Positions 50,634 through 62,686 of a DNA stretch of 64,000 nucleotides are shown in pieces. Origin of the DNA: Cruorifilaria tuberocauda (Eukaryota > Nematoda > Chromadorea > Rhabditida > Onchocercidae); contig JABVXU010000157.1 in the NCBI GenBank assembly GCA_013365365.1, positions 47,991 to 111,990 of the forward strand, given 5' to 3'. How positions within the stretch are numbered: the first letter of the stretch is position 1; the number at the start of each line of letters is the position of its first letter. A program made the translations under genes and the position numbers. The notes below the pieces were generated by a model. That model was not told where the DNA came from, ran no database searches, and saw only the letters and a list, made by a program, of their open reading frames with translations.

Positions 50634-53395
50634 TCTAACAATAATCATAAACTTCCATATTTTCCAAATAATTACAAATTACCTATTAATTGAAACTTCA
50701 CTAAAAGTACTTTTGTAGAATGTTAAAAAATACAAAAAATTCAGGAAATCGGTTCCTCACTTCAAAACAACACGTAAGTATTCTTATCATTCATCAATAA
50801 ATCGGCAACTTATGCACGTATGAATGAAAACGATCATACGCTATCAAATCCGATAATATTTAATATCGGGAAGTAATTCGGATGATAACAACTATCGATT
50901 GAGATAAAGTCATTTCCTTATCATTTTTCTTATTTTTATATCTGAAGCAATTTTGGGATAAATGTCTTATTTATATTTATTTAATCCGAAATTGATTTAG
51001 ATTCATTATTCTTTTGATATCTTTTGTTACTGCTAAGCTTTATTTCAATTTTTCGATAAAAAACAAAGTATTGCAGTATTTATTGTAACATTTATCAGCA
51101 AATTTTAAATACCAATTTTAAAAGAAAAATGGTAAAGTATATAAAAAGGAAATTCTGAATTGATATTAAAGTAACAAAACATGAGAAATAAATCTTAAGA
51201 ATATTCAAAGCCCAGGTAATGGGAAAGTTAGGAGTAATTTAATGCTCTCAACAAATTAGTTTACAGAAGTTTAGATTCCTTAACTTCAAATAAGTGAAGA
51301 GTGGAGAATGAATAAGAAGCGACTTTGTGTTATCAGCGGTTTAAATAGAAAACTGAATTGAATTTTTTCCTCTAACATGCATGCCTGTTACTGGAAGGTC
51401 ATTTGTGTTACGGTGATCATGTTGATTTGAATTAACTTGCAGCAAATCAATCATTTTCATTTGACTAATTGATTGATTAAAATATCTCAATGCAAAATTT
51501 CATTACATAAAATAAACATTTAATGAACAAATAGCAATGTTATTTAGAAAAATTTATTGGTTCCATCCATAATCTGTAAATTTTAATAATCGAAAATCAA
51601 TTTTTGATGCGAAAGCATTAATTAATGAGTAAATATCGATTACTGATAAAATAAAGGATTTTAATACTTAACTCGCGCGAAATTGCATAAAACTGTTTTC
51701 AACTTTCAACCTCCGGTAATTGTAAATGAGTCAGATTACTTGAAATAAATAATTAATTTACACAATATGATGGACATTTCTGCACCATTTACTGATTTCA
51801 GCCGCGCATTTTAGAACTTTGAAAGCGAAAATTTATCGTTCAAATCATTATCACAATCCAAGAAGGAACATTTCAATTTTAAAAGATTTAAAATAAGGAT
51901 CAGAATTCAAGCGTGGTTGAAACTAGCTATCGATTTTGTGGTAACAGAGATATCAGTGATCATAGCATTAATGCTAGTACTTGAAAAATGATGTGCAAGA
52001 ATAAAATTATGGAAGTTTATCAGTCTTGCAAAAGACGGAAGTAAAAAATAAAAATAAAATTATAGATAAGTAAACTTAGAAGAGTAATTGATAAAGCAGA
52101 GTTATTATTTCCAGTCTGTATACGCTCCAAGCTGTCATGTAATTTGAACCGGAGATGGATTGATCTGATGGATAGTAGAGTGATTTGCCATTTTAATAGA
52201 AACAATCTAATCATCATTCGATCAAAAAGGTCATTCACCTCTAATGTCACAATGTCGCGGTATTTATTTATTACCAGTAAAATGAGTCAATGATAAATCA
52301 GCTGATATACTATCGGTTTTGTGGCAAGAGACCTTAGCATAAACAACGATTACAATGAATCATCGGCAAAATTAATTTGCAAAACAAAAATCAAAATTTA
52401 ATAAAACAGTTAAATCTCTCGATCATCGCAGTTCATTTACCGAGAAATCGTGATTAGTGTAGCAATGATGATTCCTATATCATTAAGTTATTGAATTAGT
52501 TGACTGAAAAGATTGTCAGAGAGAATATGAACAATTTGTATGTTAAAATCATCCGAAACGAACAGTACTGTTTAAAGTGAAAGTTAAAATTGATGAACTT
52601 ATATAATCAAGAAAAAAAACTTGAGAAGTATTTAAAGATAACTTTTAAAGACTGAAGTAGACGAAAGACAGGTAAGTTTGCCGAGAATTTTCTCGAAACT
52701 AAATTTCAATTATCAATTTTATGAAGATAGAACATCATGAGAAACTAAAGGTATGATTTCTTGTGTCTCTTTTTGACGTAAGACATTTATATCGCTGTTG
52801 TGGTATTTCCGGTGGATTGTCATGTGTGTGACCCGCGTGCCCTCACAGTTTTGTCCTTGTCTTTGCTTAGTGATAAGGATAGGACGTTACAGTCATGGCT
52901 GTGTTGTGATGCTATATCCTCATACATCCATATTCCCATTGTATCTACTGATAGATCAGTCCGATATTCTCATTTTAGTAAAAAAGTTTATCTAAAGAGA
53001 CCACAACTGTGGTTCGAGGTTGTGTTGGCTTCCAGGATTTCTCCAGGCTTCTTTATCTCCGTTATGTTATTGCTGCATTATCAAATAAACTGTCCTTTCA
53101 ACATCCCTCTACTGCAATCTCCCATACAAATCTGTCCACTTGGTATTTTCAATAAGTCAATCCAACGCTCAAATCAGCGGATTCAGTCTAGTCCAAATTT
53201 CAAAATAAATTTAATTTATCTCGAAAGCAAAAAAAAGTTACGACAGAAATGAAATTTGATGAAAATTAAAAATTTAAAAATGAAAATCAAAAGAGAAGTA
53301 CTATAACTTATAATTTAGGCTAATAAAACTTTGCTAACATTTACCTGTTTACTTATCTGATTACCTGATTAGAATATTAGTTGAAGAAAACTTAC
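50634..53395. other. Intergenic, no certain gene
   Basis: 2.8 kb where further exons of the minus-strand HEAT-like gene would be expected, but none is recognisable. A less AT-rich segment at 52800-53252 is open in two plus-strand frames (listed separately). Confidence 0.4.
52800..53252 (+). other. Unidentified open frame, possibly not a gene
   Basis: About 150 codons open from 52800, with base composition richer in GC than the surroundings. The predicted protein (HVCDPRALTVLSLSLLSDKD...) matches nothing I know. It has no ATG start near its beginning and ends in a K-rich tail. The overlapping frame starting at 52798 is also open for 65 codons. It could be an old transposon fragment, a non-coding RNA or chance. 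The minus strand here is closed by stops. Confidence 0.15.
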
Positions 53396-54158
53396 ACTTC
53401 CAAAAGCAGGTAATGCATCATGCAAAAATTTGATACATTGATGTTGCACTTCCCAACGATCATCCATTAAAAGATTCTCGAACTGCTTGAATAAATCACT
53501 TTTTTTAGCAAATTTCGAGAACCACTGTGGATCATTTTTCATGCATGCCGTTAAACGACTTAACGTCTGTAATTACTTTTTCTCATTTCAATTTCAATCT
53601 TTCACCTTTTATTATTATTATTATTCAAAATTCCGTTTTCGTTGTGAATTTCATTTTATTGTTTATTTTTGTAAACAGTTAAAAACTTCGAAGGCAATGC
53701 TAAAAGTTAAAAGAAAAAAAACTTTTCCAATTTCCATGGTCTCGCTATTTAATTTTTGTTTTTTCAATAATTCTTTTTATTTTTCAAACCGCAAAATTAT
53801 TTTTTTTCTGATAGCCAAAAGCAATTTTTAAAAAAAGAAATTTTGATTTATAATTTTTGAATTTCATGAAAAAAAGTACCTTCAATTCAAACATTATTCA
53901 AACATTAGATTATATGTTTCAATCAACTTTCACGCGAAATTTTTTCAGAGTTACGTCAATTACGTTGCACAATTATTTGAGAACTTTGACGTTAAATTGT
54001 GCAACGTAATTTACGTTACGTAATTCTGAAACAAAAAAACAACTGGCACTTACCTGCAAACGAACGTCAAAATCGGTACTACGCAAAAGTTCAATGAAGT
54101 CTTCGTCAGGTGGCAATATTGGTGCTTTATTTCGATCTGTCACTATCGGTGCTAACAT
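53396..54158 (-). CDS. 5' part of a HEAT/TOG-like repeat gene, function unknown
   Basis: Two exons are clear: 54054-54158 (35 codons) and 53396-53566 (57 codons), both phase 0 with good donors (CAG|GTAAGT and AGT|GTAAGT). The product starts MLAPIVTDRNKAPILPPDED and continues DFIELLRSTDFDVRLQ-TLSRLTACMKNDPQW, then LLMDDRWEVQHQCIKFLHDA. The DxxxxVRLQ and DDRWEVQHQ turns followed by amphipathic helices look like HEAT/TOG repeats as in microtubule- or cilium-associated proteins; this is by pattern only. A GTTTCAG acceptor ends 10 bases before the ATG, marking a true 5' end. No further exon is recognisable down to 50.6 kb. If the second donor is not used the frame stops after about ten more codons. 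Either a very long intron follows or the gene is a truncated copy. Confidence 0.5.
53944..54030. other. Intronic stem-loop (inverted repeat)
   Basis: Perfect 16-base arms ATTACGTTGCACAATT (53959-53974) and its complement (53995-54010) around a 20-base loop. The stem is extended outward by imperfect pairing of TTCAGAGTTACGT with ACGTAATTCTGAA. Total about 87 bases, the size of a microRNA precursor hairpin. It lies in the first intron of the HEAT-like gene, 23 bases from the donor. Confidence 0.75.
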
Positions 54159-55197
54159 TATCGAATATCTGAAACATTTTAAATATTTTAAAAATCTTTG
54201 AAAAATTTTTCGAAATTTTTTTTATTTAAAATTGAATCTGTTCGGATACTTATCAAACCACAAAAGATATGATAAGAGATAAATGAGTTTGAGAAAGATA
54301 GAGAGAAATAGCAAAATAGCACTTAGAGCATTCTGTGCTCCAGTTATCCGGTTATGTAATCCGGTTAATCTTAACGATACATTAAATCTTTCCTGAATTT
54401 AATTTAACTGATTCAGAAATCTATTAGTTTAAGTAATAGTAATGAAAATTCCATTTAACATCTCAACTATTATTTGGAATGAAAAAAATGAGAAAAAGTA
54501 AATTCAATTCATTTAATAACTAAAAGTAATGAAATTGAGAAAATGAAATAATTGGATAGACCATAAATATCTTTCAGAAGGAAAAAATGCTCTTAAACGA
54601 TCTTTTAACCTCTGAACCTTTCAAAACGATGATAATTTGTTGTTTCTATTCAATTGATCGATCCTGATCTTTTACTGATTTTATTTTCCAATGAACAAAA
54701 ATATGAAAACATTCTGAAATTAAACATATTTAAATATTTTTGAAATAATTATTGATTGCATTAAATATATATGCAAATAATTTCACTATACATATCTAAC
54801 TGATAATAATTTATTGTAATCAATAATCAATAAGTCATCACGTTATCTTTAAACAAATATATCAATAAAACAAAATAAGTAAACAAATAAACAAATAGAT
54901 AAACACATACAGAGAGACTTTAATAATATTAATTATTTAATTTAAATTAGACATTATTTATTTTAACTGATACCTAAATTAGATAATCTATGATGTTGAA
55001 ATTAAAATTGGAAATCAAATATTTAATTCATAATGAATCACAATTCTAATATCGTTCCTTTCGTTTTTAAATTCATTTGATATATCAATAGATATGTGAA
55101 ATGAATAAAGAATGAAGTAAAATAAATTTGAACAGGACAGACAGGTATGAAATCATGAAAATAAAATTATCAAGAAAAAAAAAAAGCAAGAGCAATT

Positions 55198-55410
55198 GCA
55201 TTTCACTAATAACTTTCATCCGCTAATTATACAATCCATCGCGCGGATAAATATTTTTAGGTATAATTAATGAAACAGGTATAAAAATAGAATAAGTAAT
55301 ATATTTACTCTTGCATTTCACTAATAACTTATCCGTCAGTTATACAATCGATTGTGTTTTTAGGTATATTTAATGGAACAGGTATAACAATAGAATAGAT
55401 ATATTTACTC
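55198..55410. repeat. Diverged tandem duplication, ~100-115 bp unit
   Basis: GCATTTCACTAATAACTT begins both copies (55198 and 55313). Each then has TTATACAATC, TTTTTAGGTATA, AACAGGTATAA and ATATATTTACTC in the same order. The second copy is shorter by about 17 bases. Confidence 0.8.
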
Positions 55411-55819
55411 CAAAAAAAAAAATGGATGATACATATATAATACTTATTAATATATACCTATGTATGTATCTGTTGTATAAAAAGAGAGGTATAGATTACT
55501 TTTTCAACTAATAGGAAAGGTGAGATATAATGGGAAGGTATGGGATAGACATGATTTCTCGTCACCATGGTAACCGAAAGAGTAATCTAAGTAAAGTTGC
55601 TAACCATTGCGATGATAACCGTTGCATGGAAATATTAAAATTCAAATTCATGCGTTCCATTATTCAAAAAATGTTATTAGAATTTTTTTATCGAACACAT
55701 GAATGAAGATATCAATCCTAAAAAGATTAAATCTATGAAATGATGTGATTTTTGAGAGAGTATGAAATTTTAAATTAATTTATTACTCATAAAATTATAA
55801 AGTGAACTTTTTACTTTAA

Positions 55820-56270
55820 AACTTTTATATTTTAAAAAAAAAAACTTTAGCTTCTTTTGCAAAAACTTTTTTTTTTAATAATAATTTACAGGTACAAAAT
55901 ACCTGAAATTATTCATTGAAATTATTCGTTTACAAACGTAACTTTACTCTTACTCAAACTGCATGAGACAGCACTTTGCTTATAATAGCACTTCGCTTTG
56001 ATTGCGATATTTTATTGAAATTATTTGTTTTCGAGAAATTTTCAGAAGTTTTATTTAAAAAAAAAAAAACTTTAGCCTGTTTGCAAAAAAATTTTTTTTA
56101 ATAATAATTTTCAGGTACAAAATATCTGAAATTATTTGTTGAAATTACTTTTGTAACTAATCTTTCCTCTTATTCAAACTATATTAAACAGCAAATTGCT
56201 AATAATTTAATTTAATTGCGATATTTGATTTAAATTATTTACATTTCGAAGAAATTTTCATACTTACTAT
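55820..56270. repeat. Tandem duplication, 225-bp period
   Basis: ACTTTAG at 55844 and 56069 marks the 225-base period. Shared blocks in order: A-run then ACTTTAGC, TTTGCAAAAA, TTTTTTTAATAATAATTT, CAGGTACAAAATA, CTGAAATTATT, CTTATTCAAACT, GCGATATTT and GAAATTTTCA. Confidence 0.82.
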
Positions 56271-56331
56271 TACTTAATCTAAAAAGTATTAATTGAAAAT
56301 TTTGAAATCTATAAGGAATGATAATTGTATA

Positions 56332-56355
56332 ATTGATTGATTGATTGATTGATTG
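56332..56355 (+). repeat. (ATTG)n microsatellite
   Basis: Six ATTG/GATT units in a row. Confidence 0.85.
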
Positions 56356-57995
56356 TTGCAATACGATCCAAAATGATCATTCTCATTTTGGTATCATTTC
56401 AATTTCAATCTTTCGGAAGTTGCGAAAAATATTAAATTATGAAGGAATGATCGGATAACGATTATTGGCAGTGATATTAATCGTTATACTAATCACTTTA
56501 TCACGAAAGAGCAACTACCTACCTCTTTCATCAATGAATTTTATATAAATATTCCATTCATCGTCTCCGATCTCTCATATCCGTTTTACCTTTTCTCACA
56601 TAAAATGACCTAAATTTGAATTTTTATAACGATAATATTGATGATAATGATGATAATGCTCTCTTGATATTTTCCAATTTTCCTCATATTTATATGCCAT
56701 TTTTCCTTTTAATCATTTTAAATCACTTTTTCTTTTTATATTAAACTTTGGTTTAACATTTATTTTGAAATGATTCAATTCGAATGCTTGAAATAATATT
56801 AATCATTTCTATCAAAAATTTAATAATAAAATGATAGCAGAAATTTTCTTTTTTAAATTTTGCGAAAATTCAATCATTTATTCAATTTATGCTAATTTTT
56901 TTAATGCTAATATATCCAAAAAACCCCTAAAAATGAAATTTTACTTAATGAAACTATCAGTTTAATCTTCAAGAATCGAATCTTACCTAAATTGAACTAA
57001 CAGTTAAATCTTCGAAAATGAAATTAGCATTTATCAAAATACAAATTTAGCACACATTTTCTTCTCAAATTTACTTCTTAAAAGCTTGTTAACGCAAAAT
57101 TTTACAAACATAACAGATTTTATTGCATTTTATTTGAAATTTCGCAGTCGGCTGACTTTGTATTTCGAAAAATTTTTTATTTAATTACTTAATTAATTCA
57201 TTATCTTCTTTTGCTCCAAATCATTCTGATAATGATAAACACATTGTCTTTCTTATTTTTACTTTTAAAATGTTAAATTTATGAAATATTCATTTTAATC
57301 ATTTAATCGATAAATTTCGAATTGAAAAGTTTATCTGTGATTTCATAAATATTTCCAATAAATATGAAATACTTCTAGGATTGTAATTATATGTAATTTT
57401 ATATAGCTTAGATTTTATCAAGCAGGAAATTTTCTTCCATTTATCGATTGGAAACATATTTTGCTACGTATTATTACGTTATCCCATCATTCAATCATTC
57501 TGAAATGACGTGATTGACGTAAGACGTAATGAATAATGTAATAAAGGAAGCTGACGTGATGGAAAAATGAATAATAATGTAACGTAACGTAATGGAAGAC
57601 GGAAGAATTTTTTGAAATATCAGTATTTCAAGAAATAGTCATCTTCATTTACGTCACCAGTTATATCATTATAAAAACTTTCGTATGATTATTTCTTGAT
57701 CGTGATAAAAGCAAAAAGAAAGTCGTTGACAAATAGTACATGTGAGGAAAAATAAAGCATCAAATAATTTAAGCTTATCATTGTTTTATCTGATAACTGA
57801 TTAATTTGCTTACTTTCTATCGTTGAATGTTTTATAATTATCATAATTGAGTAATGTAACTTGGGAATTTAATCAATAAGTGATATTTTAATACGAATAA
57901 TGATTGATGAAAAAATAAGTATATCAACTTTGTTAAAAGTATTTTAACATTTTATATCATTGATCTAAATTGGTTGTTGTGTACACATCTGTCAA

Positions 57996-58000
<5 letters not shown>

Positions 58001-58079
<79 letters not shown>
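58001..58079 (+). repeat. (AC)n microsatellite
   Basis: 79 bases of uninterrupted AC dinucleotides, then TACACATATATA. Open frames through it are artefacts of the repeat. Confidence 0.98.
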
Positions 58080-58084
<5 letters not shown>

Positions 58085-58309
58085 ATATATAGCGACACCT
58101 GCGTACACCTAATTCATTATCTGCATTCGATATCGTTAGCCATGGTGAATCCCTGAAATGCTTCAATATTATCATCACCAACACCCATCACCGCCAATGC
58201 TACCATTACCCCCGTCAATAGCGCCATCGCAAAATATTTCCCTTTTAAAATTTTACCATTCTTTTAATTATCTGTAAATTCCTTTGGTATCTTTTAAAAT
58301 TTTACAATG

Positions 58310-58402
58310 ATTGAGATTTAAACTGAATTATCATTTATATATTGAGATTTAAACTGATTTATCATTTATATATTGAGATTTAAACTGAATTATCATTTAT
58401 AA
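58310..58402 (+). repeat. 31-bp tandem repeat, three copies
   Basis: Units at 58310-58340, 58341-58371 and 58372-58402, each ATTGAGATTTAAACTGAATT plus ATCATTTATAT. Unit 2 differs by one base in the middle, unit 3 at its last base. Confidence 0.95.
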
Positions 58403-59362
58403 TATATTTATTTATTATTTTAATTCTTCATTAAATATCTATTTAATTAATTGATTACTTAATTATTTAATTACTTTTTTTTCGCATTAAATACATTATC
58501 GCAATAATTGCAATAATTAGTTATTATAATTGAAATTATATTGACCTGAAAAGTCTTACTAAAATTTATTTATTACTCTACCATTTGATTTCAAACGTAA
58601 CTACGCTTATAAATTAAATTTTGTAAAATAATTTATTGATTTTTCAAAATAATTTTAAAAATTGTTTCAAGTTCGAAGTGTTGTAATTTATTTTAGCAAC
58701 TAAAACTATTCGTTATTATATGTTAGAAGTAAGAAAATTTTCATGATAATTTTTATATTCCCATGAGATTACGAAATGATCAATTGAATGCTAACAAATT
58801 TCTTTCTTTTTCGTTTCATTTTTCTATTTTTAGTTATATCAAGTCTTATTTTTTGATGTGAACAAAAAAGACGAGAAATGAAAAAGCAAAAAAAAAAATT
58901 TTTTTTATCGAAAATGGCTTTTGCATTTTTCCAAAAAAGAAAAAAAAAGTTCAATTGTTCAAAGAATAATGCAACCTTTTTTTATTATCATCCTATATTT
59001 GAAATGTCATTAAAATTTTAAATGTCTTTATGAGATTGATGAAATCTTTTTTTTTTGCAAGTGCATTTATACCAATAAAAAAATTCCAACGAATACTTTG
59101 CCATATCATATTATTCGTTCTTTTTTTCAAAAAAAAAAGGAAAAATTGAAATTTCTGGTTTGCAATATACGTTTAAATGCTTTCTCAAAAAGCATTCGTT
59201 TCTCTTAATTTGTTATTTTTTCCAAAAATATTCATGTGAAAATTTCATCAAATTTACTGGAAATAAAATGAAAATATATCAAGAATTTTTTGAAATTTTA
59301 TTAATTTTTTCTAAAATTAAAATATAAAACTAGACTTCGTCATTTATGCTAATTAATTATAT

Positions 59363-59671
59363 TAAATAATTATTGCTGTATATCTACCGTATATTAAAAT
59401 AATAATTATTATTGTATATTTACCGTATATTAAAATAATAATTACTATATATTTACCGTATGTTAAAATAATCACCATTACTGTATATCTACCGCATATT
59501 AAAAAATAAGTGCTGTTTATTTACCGTATATTAAAATAACAATTACTGTATATTTACCGTATATCAAAATAATAGTATATTAAAATAATTATTACTGTAT
59601 ATTTACAGTATATTAGAATAATACTGTATGTTTACTGTAAAACAATTATTACTGTATATACTGTATACTGA
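59363..59671 (+). repeat. Degenerate minisatellite, ~33-38 bp unit
   Basis: About eight copies of a unit like TTACTGTATATTTACCGTAT followed by ATTAAAATAATAA. The left copies have ACCGTATATTAAAA, the right ones ACAGTATATTAGAA and shortened units. Confidence 0.85.
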
Positions 59672-61643
59672 AATGCTCGAGTATTCTGACAGATATGCTT
59701 TTTTCTAAGTATCAGGTAAATACCTGATTATGTGATGATGTGATAATTTACATTTTAATTAAGTTTTAGCTCTAATTAAGTTTTTTAATTAAACAGTAAT
59801 ATCTGACATCTGATATCAATTTCAAACAGTGTTAAATCCGTTGTTGCTTGTACGTGGAAGATAAAATACCAGAATTATGAATAGGTAAAATTCTGCGTGG
59901 TTTTTTTTTGTTATAATATATCCAGTTATTTTTACGTATAACGTATGTCGTTACTTTTTCATATAATACGTAAATAAGCATTTTTCCGTATAAAGCCTGT
60001 GACTATTTCGCCGTATGAAATGTATGATTATAATTCCATAGTCTTCTTGTTCTATCATTCTATCATTATAAGTCTATAAACTTCTATTATTAAAGGTTTA
60101 TGAAAAAAGTTTAATTTTTCATGGATGACAAAATTTAACGAAAAATTATACAAAAGATATTAGTAATTTTCATTCTAGAAAGTTTTACTTTAAGAATTTC
60201 TTAAAGAGTAAAAGTATATTTAATAAAACAATCTCAAAGTATAGACTTTGGAAATCTTTAATTCATTTTTAAACAACAAATGCTAAGAAATTAATTGATG
60301 TAAATAGAAGTAAGCATGAAGAGAAACAGGAAAATTAATGAGGAAAAAATGACAACAACTGATAAACGAATGAGTAAACAAGCAAATTAATGAGCATAGC
60401 GGAAACTAAATAATAAAATCATCAAGGAAAAAGAATTGATTTCAAATCTTACCATCAGATAATATCCCTTAATTAAAATTACCTTTTATAAAGTTCGAGG
60501 AAAGATCGATGTATAATTCTTTTTTTTTTTGGATTAAAACGAGTTTTCGATTTATAATTAAGTTAGCTTACTCATCATTTCTTCTTCATTAACAATATTG
60601 AACTGTTATTTAGAGTTAATGAATTTTCTTAATAGGAATAAATTTTTTTTATCAGGAAGTTTTACTTATTAACGAATTAGGAAGTTATAGGTTGGAAGAA
60701 TGAAATTAATAGGTAAATAATGAATTATTATGGCTTACAAAATACTTAAGATAGGTTAAAAAGGTAAAATATGCAATTGAGTGATTTAAAAAAGTGAATT
60801 TTAAAAATATTATAAGAGAGAAATATTGATTTTTTGATAAATAGGTAGATATCACTATTAACTTTTTTTTTCAGTCTAAATTTAATGAAGTTAAGATACG
60901 ATTAATCGATTTATTGCTCAGAAATGATTTCAAAAATTATTTTCACTGATTATTTTCAATAATTAATGAAGAAATCTCAATTGGTTACATGCATAATCAT
61001 TTTTCTTACTCTAACAATTTGTTATCATACCACTGATTAAATGATATCATTTTGAAATGCTTTACGAAGATAATGAAAAAAAAAAAAACTTATGCGAAAC
61101 GAATAATTGAAAGGGAAAATTTTTTCCAAAATAATGATTTTCCTTTTTTTTTTCTTTCTTTTTGAACTTTTTGATGAGTGAATGGAAATTTTTATCAGTC
61201 TAAATTATTTTACTTTTCAAAAGTAAATTTTTATGTATTATTTCACATTAGCAATTTTTTTCATTTCTGTTGATGAATAGTTTGATAATTTGTCTTTCAC
61301 TAATATTATCATTATCATTGGATATGATTAATATATACATGTTTGTTTTTTTTTATATTAGCTTAAAATTTTCCAATACTTTAAAAAGCTTTTTAAATAA
61401 CAATTAGACATTAAGAATTAAGCTTTTAAATAGTTAGCATCATGAATTTTAGCTTCCTTTTTTTTTTCATATTTAAATGCATGTTCGTTATATGACACAC
61501 AAAAATTTTTATTCAAATAGAAAAATTCTTCCTAATATTATCGATCATATTTTAACTTCAAACAATTTTTCTCTCCAACTTCAAGTTGCTCCAAAAAAAA
61601 AAATGTCTAAAACTTCCTCGTCTTTTCAAATCGATGAAAAGTA

Positions 61644-61695
61644 AAGAGAGGGAGAGAGAAAGAGAGAGAGAGAGTGAGAGAGAGCGAAAGAGAAA
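61644..61695 (+). repeat. GA-rich microsatellite
   Basis: Interrupted GA run with GAAA, GTGA and GCGA interruptions. Confidence 0.85.
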
Positions 61696-62413
61696 AAAGT
61701 TGGAAGAAATTGCAAAATTGCTCTTCTCTAAAAAAAAAAAAAAAAAACTTAAAATTGTTTCAAAAATATCGCAAATTGGTTTTTGATGGGAAAAAGCAAT
61801 GAAAAGCAACTGACTGATTGAATGGATCAACTCATTTTCAATTCACTCATTCATTTTATTTTTCCAATTTCATAACGGAAAAATGTTTTCGTTGAAAGCT
61901 TTTTTTTTTGTGATAAAAAAGTTTTGATTAAAATATTACCTTTAATGTTATTTATCAACTTGCTTAATTAACAAATTATGATTCATATGACTGAAAATGT
62001 ATTTTTTTTTTTAAAAATATTTTAATTCTAGAAATCAAATAAAATTTTTATTTGTCTTTTTTTCATTCCATTTTTTTTTCTGTTGTTATTCAAATTTATA
62101 TTTTAATAAAAAAGCAGCTTATGGCAAACGATCACATTTATATGATTCCATTAAATGATTCTTTTTTAAAACTGGAATTTGATAGTAGAAAGTAAAAATG
62201 AATTTGCTATAAGTACCATTAAATATTTACTGTAGCGTGAAAAACTTACAAGAAAAGCTTTTAAATTTACGGTAAAGAATTTCTCATCTGATATTTTAGG
62301 ATATTTACAATAGTTTATCCAATAATTTAACCTATCTCATATCTCATAAAAATGTAATTTATACATTTTGCATCATATTGGTAAGAAACCGTTGGAAAAA
62401 ATTAATTAATAAA

Positions 62414-62686
62414 ATCAATAAATCAATAAATTTGATCGATAAATCGATAAATACAGTCAATAAGTCTGCGTGCAGAATCGGTAAATCAGTAGATAGGATC
62501 AATAAATCGATTGGCGCAGTCAATAAGTCAATACAAATAATCAATAAATCGATAGATGCGATCGATAAACCGATAAATACGGTCAATAGGTCTATGTACA
62601 GAATCAGTGAATCAATGGATAGGATTGATAAATCAATAAATACAGTTAGTAAATCAATGTACAGAATCAATAAATCGACAAGTACA
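62414..62686 (+). repeat. 21-bp minisatellite with a heptad reading frame
   Basis: Thirteen consecutive 21-base units. In one plus-strand frame every unit reads as a heptad of the form (I/V)-(N/D)-K-S-(I/M)-x-x, e.g. IDKSINT, VNKSIQI, VNRSMYR. Units 2-13 also group in threes (63 bp) with first residues I, V, I four times over. The frame is open over the whole array, although many synonymous and non-synonymous changes separate the units. No splice-bounded host gene is visible, so it may simply be non-coding. Confidence 0.85.

Noticed and set aside
51370..51430. A possible third Ly6 fragment (ACYWKVICVTVI)
   Set aside because: Only two cysteines, no signal peptide or CCC...CN block, and no flanking splice sites matching the family.
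58001..58079. Long His/Thr-repeat frames over the AC tract
   Set aside because: Pure dinucleotide repeat; the open frames on both strands are a trivial result.
61558..61830. Frames through the GA tract (RERERE / SLSLSL)
   Set aside because: Microsatellite translation artefacts.
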